A stretch of DNA of 64,000 bases, from the NCBI GenBank assembly GCA_963755695.1, contig CAVWLB010000008.1:1736001-1800000 (forward strand), read 5' to 3'. Below are positions 44,960 to 53,927 of the stretch, one piece after another (position 1 is the stretch's first letter; every line of letters starts with the position of its first letter). The notes below the pieces were generated by a model that made no database searches, had not been told where the DNA came from, and saw only the letters and a list, made by a program, of their open reading frames with translations. The DNA comes from QHWT01 sp963755695. GTDB taxonomy: Bacteria; Acidobacteriota; Vicinamibacteria; Vicinamibacterales; 2-12-FULL-66-21. Both the position numbers and the translations under genes were made by a program.

Positions 44960-46075
44960 ATGAGCGGAGTGCGGGTATCGGTCGGGACACGCAAAGGTGC
45001 GTTCATCTTGACGGCGGATGGCAAGCGCGACCGCTGGGACGTCAGCGGTCCGCACTTTGCCGGCTGGGAGATCTATCACGTCAAGGGATCGCCTGCTGAC
45101 CCCAACCGCTTGTATGCGTCTCAGTGCAGTGGCTGGTTCGGCCAGATGATCCAGCGCTCGAACGATGGCGGCAAGACCTGGGAAGCGGTTGGCAACAAGT
45201 TCGTCTACGACGGCGTGCCGGGCACCCATCAGTGGTACGACGGAACTCCGCACCCGTGGGAGTTCGCGCGCGTGTGGCACATCGAGCCATCGCTGAGCGA
45301 CCCCGACATGGCGTATGCCGGCGTTCAGGATGCCGCGCTTTTCCGGACCACCGACGGAGGCCAGAACTGGCACGAGCTCCCGGGTCTTCGCGGGCACGGC
45401 TCCGGGCCGCATTGGCAACCGGGGGCAGGCGGACTCTGCCTGCATACCATTTTGATCGACCCGAGCAATCCCGATCGGATCTTCATTGCAATCTCTGCCG
45501 CGGGTGCGTTCCGGACCGACGATGGCGGCAAGACATGGACGCCGATCAATCGCGGACTGCGATCCGAGCAGATTCCCGACAGGGATGCCGAAGTCGGCCA
45601 CTGCGTCCACCGGCTCGCGATGCACCCGTCGCGGCCGGACGTACTCTACATGCAGAAACACTGGGACGTGATGCGCACCGACGATGCGGGCGGCATGTGG
45701 CGTGAGGTGAGCGGCAATCTGCCGACAGATTTCGGGTTCGCGATCGACGTGCACGCCCACGAGCCCGAAACCATTTACGTCGTCCCGATCAAGAGCGACT
45801 CGGAGCACTTTCCGCTGGATGGAAAGTTGCGGGTCTTCCGGAGCCGCACCGGAGGACACGAGTGGGAAGCGCTGACGAAGGGGCTTCCGCAGCGCGACTG
45901 CTACGTCAACGTGCTGCGGGATGCAATGGCGATCGATTCGCTCGATTCGTGCGGCGTATACTTTGGTACAACCGGAGGCCAGGTCTACGGCTCTGCCGAT
46001 GCCGGTGACAGTTGGGCTCCAATCGTCAGGGACCTTCCGCCGGTATTGTCGGTTGAAGTTCAGACACTTCGATGA
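44960..46075 (+). CDS. BNR/Asp-box beta-propeller protein (sialidase/VPS10-like)
   Basis: 371 residues with five Asp-box-like motifs: SNDGGKTWE, TTDGGQNWH, TDDGGKTWT, TDDAGGMWRE and SADAGDSW, spaced as in BNR propellers. It begins MSGVRVSVGTRKGAFILTAD without a signal peptide, so a cytosolic location is likely. Such propellers are related to sialidases and photosystem assembly factors, but catalytic residues are not evident. The stop overlaps the start of a ubiquitin-like MoaD-family gene (ATGA), implying a functional pair. Confidence 0.85.
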   Translation: MSGVRVSVGTRKGAFILTADGKRDRWDVSGPHFAGWEIYHVKGSPADPNRLYASQCSGWFGQMIQRSNDGGKTWEAVGNKFVYDGVPGTHQWYDGTPHPWEFARVWHIEPSLSDPDMAYAGVQDAALFRTTDGGQNWHELPGLRGHGSGPHWQPGAGGLCLHTILIDPSNPDRIFIAISAAGAFRTDDGGKTWTPINRGLRSEQIPDRDAEVGHCVHRLAMHPSRPDVLYMQKHWDVMRTDDAGGMWREVSGNLPTDFGFAIDVHAHEPETIYVVPIKSDSEHFPLDGKLRVFRSRTGGHEWEALTKGLPQRDCYVNVLRDAMAIDSLDSCGVYFGTTGGQVYGSADAGDSWAPIVRDLPPVLSVEVQTLR

Positions 46076-46368
46076 TTCGAGTCGTCCTTCCGGCGCATCT
46101 CCGCACGCTGGCAAACGTTGACGGCGAGGTCAGCCTCGCCGTCGCTGGCGAGGTCACCCAGCGCTCGATTCTCGACGCGCTGGAGACGAGCTATCCCGTC
46201 CTGCGCGGCACGATCCGCGATCACGTCACGCTCCGGCGGCGGCCCTTCATACGGTTCTTCGCCTGCGAGCAGGATCTGTCGCACGAACGGCCTGACGAAC
46301 CGTTGCCGGACGCGGTCGCAAGCGGTGCGGAAGCCTTCCTCGTGATCGGAGCGATGGCCGGCGGTTAG
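46072..46368 (+). CDS. Ubiquitin-like MoaD/ThiS-family protein ending in Gly-Gly
   Basis: 98 residues: VVLPAHLRTLANVDGEVSLA, VTQRSILDALETSYPVLRG, then ...EAFLVIGAMAGG-stop. The beta-grasp pattern and the free C-terminal GG are those of sulfur carriers or ubiquitin-like modifiers. It is not in a moa or thi operon but translationally coupled to a BNR propeller, so a different sulfur-transfer or conjugation role is possible (inference). Clean frame. Confidence 0.87.
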   Translation: MIRVVLPAHLRTLANVDGEVSLAVAGEVTQRSILDALETSYPVLRGTIRDHVTLRRRPFIRFFACEQDLSHERPDEPLPDAVASGAEAFLVIGAMAGG

Positions 46369-46433
46369 CCGGCCTCGCCGAGCGTCACCGGAGGATCCCC
46401 ACGTCTTTTGCCATCGAACCGCCGATCGAGCCG

Positions 46434-47483
46434 ATGCTTGCCAAGCTTGCCGACGATCTTCCCGTGAGCGGCGGCTACCTGTACGAGCCCAAGTGGGATG
46501 GATTCCGGGCGATCGTGTTTCGCAGCGGATCGGACGTGTTCATCCAGAGCCGCGATCTGCGGCCGCTGGATCGTTACTTTCCCGAGCTGCACGAGGCGCT
46601 CGTCGCGGGCCTTCCCGATCACTCCGTGGTCGACGGCGAGATCGTCATCGCCACCTCGCACGGCCTGGATTTCGATCGGCTCCAGTTGCGACTGCATCCG
46701 GCCGCGTCGCGGGTTGCCAAGCTGGCGAAGGAAACCCCGTCGGCGTTCGTCGCGTTCGACCTGCTGGCGCTGGAGAATCGCGACCTGCGGTCAACGCCGC
46801 AGGCCGAGCGGCGGCTCTTGCTCGAGCGGGCGTTCGCTGGCGCGACGCGACCGATTCACCTGACCCCAATGACGCGCGAGCCCGCCGTCGCGCGCGAGTG
46901 GCTGTCACGGTTCGAGGGTGCCGGCCTCGACGGTGTGATCGCCAAGCTGCCTGACGCCGCGTATGAACCCGGCAAGCGAGCCATGCTCAAGGTCAAGCAT
47001 GCGCGTACGGCTGACTGCGTGGTCGCCGGCTTTCGCTGGCACAAGACCGGTCCGGGCGAACTGATTGGGTCCCTGCTGCTCGGCCTCTACGACGACCATG
47101 GAGCGCTCCATCATGTGGGCGTGACCTCGTCATTCACGATGACGAAGCGGAAGGCGCTGGCGCTCGAGCTCGCCCCGCTGCGCGAACATGCGCTCGAGGG
47201 CCATCCATGGCGCGAGTGGGCCGACCCAGGAAACGGCGATATGACGCGCATGCCCGGCGGGCAGAGCCGTTGGAGTGCCGGCAAGGATCTGTCGTGGGAA
47301 CCGCTCCGAATCGAGCGCGTTTGCGAAGTCAAGTACGACCACATGCAGGGATCGCGGTTCCGTCATGCGGCGGTCTTCCAGCGCTGGCGCCCTGACAAGC
47401 AGCCGCGCGACTGTCGCTACGATCAACTCGAGGTCACCACCCCCTACGAGCTCGAGAAGATCTTCTCGATGGTCAATCCCTGA
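46434..47483 (+). CDS. ATP-dependent DNA ligase (LigC-like)
   Basis: 349 residues. Adenylation-domain motif I with the nucleotidyl Lys: YLYEPKWDGFRAIVF. Further motifs: VDGEIVI (III), SAFVAFDLLAL (IIIa), GLDGVIAKLPD (IV) and KHARTADCVVAGFRWHKTG (V/OB). Short stand-alone ligases of this kind act with LigD-type polymerases and Ku in non-homologous end joining or base-excision repair. A LigD-type polymerase gene lies convergently 50 bp away. Ku is not in the window. The coding frame is open upstream of the ATG but has no other start. Confidence 0.92.
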   Translation: MLAKLADDLPVSGGYLYEPKWDGFRAIVFRSGSDVFIQSRDLRPLDRYFPELHEALVAGLPDHSVVDGEIVIATSHGLDFDRLQLRLHPAASRVAKLAKETPSAFVAFDLLALENRDLRSTPQAERRLLLERAFAGATRPIHLTPMTREPAVAREWLSRFEGAGLDGVIAKLPDAAYEPGKRAMLKVKHARTADCVVAGFRWHKTGPGELIGSLLLGLYDDHGALHHVGVTSSFTMTKRKALALELAPLREHALEGHPWREWADPGNGDMTRMPGGQSRWSAGKDLSWEPLRIERVCEVKYDHMQGSRFRHAAVFQRWRPDKQPRDCRYDQLEVTTPYELEKIFSMVNP

Positions 47484-47485
47484 TT

Positions 47486-47530
47486 ACCCTCTCCGCCTCT
47501 GAAGGGGCGCCCTACGGACGTGTGGGGCGG
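47486..47530. repeat. CCTCTGAAGGGGCGCCCTACG repeat between convergent ligase and polymerase genes
   Basis: Same palindromic family as at 8641. It overlaps the intergenic space and abuts the 3' end of the polymerase gene. Confidence 0.65.
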
Positions 47531-47534
47531 GTGT

Positions 47535-48821
47535 TCAAACCTGCCGGTCTCGCGATTGACGATAGCTGGCCCAGTCGTCCGGTTGATCGTCAGGATCGAG
47601 CGCTTCCTGTGCCGGACGAAGCGCGACCGGCACGTGCTGCAAGTTCACCCGTGTCCTCGTCCAGGTGTGAAACCGTCCGCGCATGGCGTCGACCAGCACG
47701 TCGGCCGGCTGCAGGTGAACCGCCGCTTCAGGATGCCGCACCTTCCAGCGTTCCACGCCCGCGAGCGCATCCTCCTTCCGGCGGGCGCGGCCGATTTCAA
47801 TCAATGGCCGGGTCGGGGTTCGCCGGCGTGACGGCTGCACGCGCGCCGGCTCACCCGCCTGCTTTCGATAGTGCGGCGGCCACGGCGCATCACCCATGCC
47901 CTCGCGCGCCTGACGCGCGGAGAGATCGAGCAGGCGATCGAGCGCGCACGGACTCTGGTCCATTGCCGCATGTGGATCCGCGATCGTGGCGAATCGAGAC
48001 GGCATCGTGGCCAGCGTGAAATCGCGCGGGTCGCAGTCGGGGATCTCGTCCCACGACAGAGGAGTGGAAACCCGTGCGTCTGGGGTGGGACGCACTGAGA
48101 ACGCGCCGGCAATCGTGCGGTCCTTCGCGTTCTGGTTGTAATCCAGGAAGACGCCGTGGCGTTCTTCCTTCCACCACTTGCTCGTCGCAACCGCCGGCGC
48201 GCGGCGTTCGACTTCGCGAGCGAAGGCAAGTGCGGCGCGGCGGACCTCGTCGAATCCCCAGCGCCGCTCGATGCGTACGTAGACGTGAATGCCTCGCGAC
48301 CCTGACGTCTTTGGCCAGCCCACCAGTCCGAAGTCCTCGAGTGTTGCATGGACCACACGAGCGACCTCGCGCACCTGCGGCCACTCGATTCCAGGCACCG
48401 GGTCGAGATCGACGCGCAGCTCGTCGGGATGATCGAGATCGTCGGCCCGCACCGGATGCGGGTGCAGCTCGAGACAGGCGAGGTTGGCCATCCATGCGAG
48501 CGCCGCCGCGTCGCGGGGCACGACCTCCTCGGCGCTGCGGCCGGACGGAAACTTCAGCGCGACGATTTCTATCCACGGAGGCCGCGAGTGAGGCGCACGT
48601 TTCTGATAGAAGAACTCCCCGTCGATGCCGTTCGGATAACGCACGAGCACGTTGGGTCGTCCCCCGGCGCCACGCAGGGCACCAGCAGCGACCGCGAGGA
48701 AGTAGCGTACGAGATCCAGCTTGGTGTGACCGGCTTGCGGGAACAGCACCTTTCGCGGATTCGAGATCGTCACCTCACGCCCGGCTACGGTGAGCACTTC
48801 GGACTCGGTCTTGCTCGCCAT
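47535..48821 (-). CDS. LigD-type DNA polymerase/primase domain protein (PolDom)
   Basis: 428 residues: VAGREVTISNPRKVLFPQAG at the N-terminus, FPSGRSAEEVVPRDAAAL, the archaeo-eukaryotic primase metal motif RVDLDPVPGIEW (DLD), KTSGSRGIHVYVRIER, and later DYNQNAKDRTIAGAFSVRPT. This is the polymerase module of LigD without ligase or nuclease domains. It fills gaps with ribonucleotides during end joining. The ATG at 48821 (MASKTESEV) was chosen because the upstream extension lacks family similarity. Convergent with the LigC-like ligase, so the two enzymes form a repair pair. Confidence 0.9.
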   Translation of the reverse strand: MASKTESEVLTVAGREVTISNPRKVLFPQAGHTKLDLVRYFLAVAAGALRGAGGRPNVLVRYPNGIDGEFFYQKRAPHSRPPWIEIVALKFPSGRSAEEVVPRDAAALAWMANLACLELHPHPVRADDLDHPDELRVDLDPVPGIEWPQVREVARVVHATLEDFGLVGWPKTSGSRGIHVYVRIERRWGFDEVRRAALAFAREVERRAPAVATSKWWKEERHGVFLDYNQNAKDRTIAGAFSVRPTPDARVSTPLSWDEIPDCDPRDFTLATMPSRFATIADPHAAMDQSPCALDRLLDLSARQAREGMGDAPWPPHYRKQAGEPARVQPSRRRTPTRPLIEIGRARRKEDALAGVERWKVRHPEAAVHLQPADVLVDAMRGRFHTWTRTRVNLQHVPVALRPAQEALDPDDQPDDWASYRQSRDRQV

Positions 48822-49122
48822 GGGATAGACGCAGCATACAAGAAGGCCGACAGCCCCCGCAGACACCGCCTCGATGCGCCTATCCAGGGCAGAACGATCG
48901 GTGGTAGAGTCGCCCAACCACGGGCAGGGTGCGGCCATGAACGACACGCTTTTACGGCTGCGCGCGCGAGCCTCTACGCAACCTTTGTCCTGGATTTGAA
49001 GCTCGTGAAATGAGACGTGGTGGAGCGTCCGGCGGCGGCCGAACCGGACGTGGCACCGGTATGACGACGGCCGAACGGCATTCGCCGCAACCCTCCTCGG
49101 AGCGGCGCCGTCTAAGCCCCGT
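48822..49122. other. Intergenic region, no gene recognised
   Basis: 300 bp between the polymerase gene and the divergent permease gene. Short frames such as MNDTLLRLRARAS (48937) end quickly. The PadR-type regulator that often precedes permeases of this kind is not seen. Confidence 0.5.
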
Positions 49123-51537
49123 ATGGATTCACTGATTGCCGATCTTCGCTACGGACTGCGGCTGTTCCGTGCATCCCCAGTGTTTTCGCTCGTGGCCATC
49201 GGCACGCTGGCGCTCGGAATTGGCGCCAACACCATCATTTTTTCCAAAGTGGATGCCGTGGTCATCCGGGCGTTGCCGTACGACGATCCCGATCGCGTGG
49301 TCGTGATTTGGGAGGACGCGACCCGCGTCGGATTTGCGAAGAATACGCCGGCCCCCGCGAATTTCATCGACTGGCGACGCCTGAACCGATCGTTCGCGGA
49401 CATGGCCGCCACACGCGGTGCGAACGCCAGCCTCACCGGCGACGGCGTACCCGAGCAGATTCTGGGCCGCGCGACGACGCCGAACTTTTTCAGCGTGCTC
49501 GGCGCGCGGCCGCAACTGGGCCGCACGTTTAGCGAAAGCGAAGATCGAGACGGCGCCAAAGTCGTGGTGATCAGTCACAGCCTCTGGCAACGTCGTTATG
49601 CCGGCGAGGCGTCGATCATCGGACGCACGCTGCTGCTGAACGGCGATCGCTACGAGGTGATCGGCGTGATGGCGCCGCGGTTCGTCTTCCGTAACCGGGC
49701 CATCGACTACTGGACCCCGATCCAGTTTTCTCCCGAGCAGAAGGCCCAGCGGGGGTCGCACTTCCTGAATGTCGTAGGACGTCTCGCGCCGGGAGTCACG
49801 ATCGACGAAGCGCGTGCGGACTTGCAGGGGATCGCACGAAGCCTGGCCCTGCAGTACCCGGACAGCAACCGGGATCTCGGGGTGGTCCTGGTGCCGGCGA
49901 AGGAAGAAATCGTCGGCAGCATTCGGCTGGAGCTGCTCGTTCTCATGGGTGCAGCAGCGGCCGTATTGCTGATCGCCTGCGCGAACCTCGCGAGCCTGCT
50001 GCTGTCGCGGGCGGCGAGCCGAAGAGGAGAGCTCGCCGTGCGCGCGGCGCTCGGCGCCACGCGAAGCCGATTGATGCGGCAACTGATGGTCGAAGGCTTG
50101 CTGCTCTCGCTTGCCGGCGGCATGCTTGGCCTGGCGATCGTGCCGATCGGCAGGACGCTCCTGGACAGCCTTACGCCGGTTGGCATCGAGGAGGTGAGTC
50201 AATCGGCCCTGGATGTCCGGCTGCTCGCGTTCACGTTTACGGTCGCGATTGCCACCGGCCTCGTGTTCAGTGTCGCACCGGCGCTCGACGCTGGGCGGGC
50301 ATCACTTTTGGAAGCGCTGCAGCAGCACGCCAGAGCCAGCGTCGGCGCGAGCGGCCGTTTCACCCGCGACGCGCTGGTCGTCCTGCAGATTGCGGCGGCG
50401 GTGGTGCTGCTGGCGGCAACTGGCTTGATGGTTCGCACCATCCTCAACCTGCGCGCGATAGATCTTGGCTTTCAGCCGGAGCGGCTGCTGACGCTGAGGA
50501 CGACGCTGCCCAGGCCGAAGTACGCGGACCCGCAGAAGCGCCTGGATTTTTACCAGCGTGTGCTTACAAGTGTGAAAGCCTTGCCGGGTGTGAATCACGC
50601 GGCCTACGCGTCGACCCTTCCGTTCACGAGCCAGGGGAACACCACGTGGTTCAAGATCGAAAACCGTGAGATCACGCGCGATCTCGTCAACGATGCGCTG
50701 TACCGAGCCGGAACGACCGAGTATCTGTCCACGCTGGGTGTGCGCCTCATCGAGGGCAGGCTGATCGACGAGCGCGACGGTGTGGGGACGTCACGAGTCG
50801 TGGTGATCAACGAGACGCTCGCGAAGCAGTTCTTCCCGGGCGAGTCCGCGATCGGCCGTCGGATCCAGTTCAGTGAACCGTCCAGCCCCTTTCATACGAT
50901 CGTTGGCGTCGTACAGGACGTTCGGGAGCGAGGATACGAAGCGTCGTTGAAGCCTGGCGTCTATCTGTCGATTGCCCAGGCGCCGGAAGCCTGGGCGGTT
51001 CCCGAATATCTGGTCGTGCGCACGCGCCAGAACCCGGGCGCGGTCGCGGAGTCGGTGCGGCGGATTATCGCCGGCGTCGATCCCGCGCAGCCGGTTGCCG
51101 CCGTCCGATCGATGGACGACATTCTCGACCTCGAGGTCGCCGATCGTCACCAACAGATGGTGTTGCTCGGCGCATTTGCCACGCTCGCGCTGGTGCTCGC
51201 CTCGCTCGGACTCTACGGGTTGCTTGCCTATGCGGTGGCACAACGCAGCCGCGAAATCGGGTTGCGCATCGCGCTCGGCGCCACGCCGCGCGCGGTTGTG
51301 ACGATGATCGCGTCGCGTGGTGTCTCGCTCGCGGCAGGCGGCCTGGCCGCCGGCGTCGGCGCCGGATGGATTGCCACCCGCGCGATGCGCGGTGCTCTTT
51401 ACGGCGTGGCGGCCAACGATCCATCAACCTTCGCAGCCGTGGTGGTCGTGCTCGGCAGCGTCGCTCTCGTCGCGTGTATCGTCCCTGCCGTCCGAGCGTC
51501 TCGTGTGGATCCGATGACCGTGCTCAGGGAGCAATGA
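49123..51537 (+). CDS. Large MacB/FtsX-type ABC permease (acidobacterial orphan permease type)
   Basis: 804 residues, clean. The N-terminus LIADLRYGLRLFRASPVFSL then VAIGTLALGIGANTIIFS is diagnostic. A MacB_PCD periplasmic region (FFSVLGARPQLGRTF, LLLNGDRYEVIGVM) is followed by FtsX membrane segments (VLLIACANLASLLLSRAASR with RRGELAVRAALGATRSRL), then a second periplasmic/FtsX set ending in YGLLAYAVAQRSREIGLRIA and VDPMTVLREQ. No ATPase gene is adjacent, as usual for these orphan permeases. It probably works with an ATPase encoded elsewhere in export or mechanotransmission. Substrate unknown. Confidence 0.92.
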   Translation: MDSLIADLRYGLRLFRASPVFSLVAIGTLALGIGANTIIFSKVDAVVIRALPYDDPDRVVVIWEDATRVGFAKNTPAPANFIDWRRLNRSFADMAATRGANASLTGDGVPEQILGRATTPNFFSVLGARPQLGRTFSESEDRDGAKVVVISHSLWQRRYAGEASIIGRTLLLNGDRYEVIGVMAPRFVFRNRAIDYWTPIQFSPEQKAQRGSHFLNVVGRLAPGVTIDEARADLQGIARSLALQYPDSNRDLGVVLVPAKEEIVGSIRLELLVLMGAAAAVLLIACANLASLLLSRAASRRGELAVRAALGATRSRLMRQLMVEGLLLSLAGGMLGLAIVPIGRTLLDSLTPVGIEEVSQSALDVRLLAFTFTVAIATGLVFSVAPALDAGRASLLEALQQHARASVGASGRFTRDALVVLQIAAAVVLLAATGLMVRTILNLRAIDLGFQPERLLTLRTTLPRPKYADPQKRLDFYQRVLTSVKALPGVNHAAYASTLPFTSQGNTTWFKIENREITRDLVNDALYRAGTTEYLSTLGVRLIEGRLIDERDGVGTSRVVVINETLAKQFFPGESAIGRRIQFSEPSSPFHTIVGVVQDVRERGYEASLKPGVYLSIAQAPEAWAVPEYLVVRTRQNPGAVAESVRRIIAGVDPAQPVAAVRSMDDILDLEVADRHQQMVLLGAFATLALVLASLGLYGLLAYAVAQRSREIGLRIALGATPRAVVTMIASRGVSLAAGGLAAGVGAGWIATRAMRGALYGVAANDPSTFAAVVVVLGSVALVACIVPAVRASRVDPMTVLREQ

Positions 51538-51608
51538 CATTACGCGCGGGGCGCCCCGCTGAACTCCAGCTTGCGAGGTCGGCGCGAACCGTGTAGAACG
51601 TCCTCGAG

Positions 51609-53688
51609 ATGCGTTCCTATCTGCTTCTTCTTTCCTTTCTCGTCACGATCACCGCCCAATCCGACTGGCCGCATTATGGCGGCGGGCCGGAGCAGCATCG
51701 TTACTCGACCCTCACGCAGATCGCCCCGGCGAACGTCCAGAAGTTGAAGGTCGCGTGGACCTACGACACCAAGGACGCGTTCAACGGATCCGAGATGCAG
51801 TGCCAGCCAGTGGTGGCGCACGGTGTGCTCTACGCGACCTCGCCCAAGCTGCGGGTCTTTGCGTTGAACGCGGCAACCGGCGCCGAGATCTGGAGCTTCG
51901 ACACCAATAAGGATGCGAAGGCCCTGACCCGGACCCGCATCCGCGGCTTGATGTACTGGGAGCGCGGAGGCGATCGACGCATCTACTTCGCGTCGCGGCA
52001 CTGGCTCTACGCGCTCGATGCCAAGACCGGGAAGCCCTTGCCAGGTTTCGGACAGGACGGCCGGATCGATCTCCGCGAGGGCTTCGAAGGCCGGGACCCG
52101 CGGACACTCAGCGTCGGACTGAATACGCCAGGCGTGTTCTATCGCGATTTGCTGATCGTCGGTTCGATCGTCCCGGAAGGTCTGCCCTCGGCGCCCGGCG
52201 ACATTCGCGCATTCGACGTCAACACCGGCCGACAGAAGTGGGCGTTCCATACCATTCCGCATCCCGGCGAGTTCGGCTACGACACGTGGCCTGCCGAGGC
52301 CTGGAAATACAGCGGCGGCGCGAACGCATGGTCGGGACTGGCGCTCGACGAGCGGCGCGGGCTCGTCTACGCCTCCACCGGATCGGCCTCGTACGACTTC
52401 TACGGCGCCAACCGGGCCGGCGACAACCTGTTTGCCAACACGATGCTGTGCCTTCGCGCCGCGACTGGCGAACGCGTGTGGCATTTCCAGGCGGTGAAGC
52501 ACGACGTCTGGGACCGCGACTTTCCCGCTCCGCCGTCGCTCATCACCATCCGTCACGATCGGCCGGGACCTCGACGTCGTGGCGCAGACGGCAAAGAACG
52601 GCCGGCTCTACGTGCTCGATCGCGACACCGGCCAGCCGGTCTTTCCGATGGAACAGATTCAGGCACCGGCCGTCAGATGTCGAAGGGGAGCAGCTCTCCA
52701 CCGCGCAGGTGCTGCCAACGCTGCCGCCGCCATTCACCCGTCAGCGGTTCACCGAGGACCTCATCACCAAGCGCACGCCGGCAGCCGAGAAGGCGGTCCG
52801 CGAGGAATGGCTGAAGATGCGCAAGGGCGGTGAGTTCGATCCGCCGAGCACCCAGGGCACGATCCTGTTTCCCGGCATGGACGGCGGCGGCGAATGGGGC
52901 GGCACCGCCTACGATCCGAAGTCGGGCTTCCTCTACGTCAATGCCAACGAGATGGCGTGGAAGGTCAAGCTGGCCGAGCGCAAGATGCCCGATGGTGAAG
53001 CCGACGACGGGCAAGGCGCTGTACGAGCGCTACTGCGCGTCGTGCCATCGCGCCGGATTTTGCGGCAGCCCGCCCGAGTTCCCGTCGCTGGTCGGACATC
53101 GGCAAGCGACGCAACGTGGACGAGATCGACGGACGTCGTGCGCGACGGCGCGGGCCGGATGCCCGGACACCCGGAGCTGCACCGCGCGGTGCGCCGCGCG
53201 ATCGTCGATTACGTGGTGACCGGTCGATCCGACGAAGTCCGCGGCGACGCGCCGACGCCGTTCGACGTCAGGTACACGCTCGACGGCTACATCCGCTTCA
53301 CCGATCCCGATGGCTTCCCCGCGATCACGCCGCCGTGGGGCACGCTGACCGCCATCGACATGAACCGCGCGGCGATCGCCTGGCAGGTGCCGCTCGGCGA
53401 GGTGCCGGGTTCGGGCCTGACGAACACCGGCAGCGAGAACTACGGCGGGCCGGTGGTCACCGCCAGCGGCCTCTTGTTCATCGGCGCGACGAACTACGAC
53501 AAGAAGTTCCGCGCCTTCGATGCGCGCACGGGCAAGGTGCTTGTGGGAAACGACGCTTCCCGCGGCGGGCAACGCGACGCCTGCAGTGTACGAAGTCAAC
53601 GGCAAGCAGTACGTGGTCATCGCCGCCGGCGGAGGAAAGGGGGGATGCTCCGTCAGGCGGCAGCTATGTCGCGTTTGCGCTGCCGTGA
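51609..53688 (+). CDS. Exported PQQ-dependent quinohemoprotein dehydrogenase, C-terminal half frame-disrupted
   Basis: MRSYLLLLSFLVTITAQ is a short signal peptide. An eight-bladed PQQ propeller begins WPHYGGGPEQHRYSTLTQIA, with LRVFALNAATGAEIWSFDT and AFDVNTGRQKWAFHTIPHPG. Further downstream is a heme c site CASCH in YERYCASCHRAGFCG, inserted before the last blades, then PAITPPWGTLTAIDMNRAAI and TASGLLFIGATNYDKKFRAF. The frame shifts near 52565, 52680, 53000-53120 and 53540. It resembles quinate/glucose-type or alcohol dehydrogenases acting in the periplasm. Substrate uncertain. The stop at 53688 closes ...YVAFALP. Confidence 0.85.
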
Positions 53689-53734
53689 TTGTCCAGCACG
53701 CGCACGCGATCTGATGAACCGTGGCCGAGCTCAT

Positions 53735-53815
53735 TGGTACGGCGCGTCTTTTAGACGCGCGTTTCTTTTTTCACAACTAACACCCTCGGCACTTTTGAAG
53801 AGGTGCCCTACAGAC
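53735..53815. repeat. Pair of GGCGCGTCTTTTAGACGCGC-type palindromic repeats
   Basis: The first copy is a near-perfect hairpin (GGCGCGTCT/AGACGCGC). The second is CCTCGGCACTTTTGAAGAGG...CCCTACAG. Both belong to the dispersed family at 8641. They lie between the quinohemoprotein and NADH dehydrogenase genes. Confidence 0.75.
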
Positions 53816-53927
53816 TCTTAATTGATGATCGCTGGCCACGCCTGAGTCGTTGCGCCTTCCTTTCGCTGCGGCTATTTGCCGACTTTGCATAGTCTCCGCG
53901 GCCGGCTTTTCATATCGTCGGGCCCCC

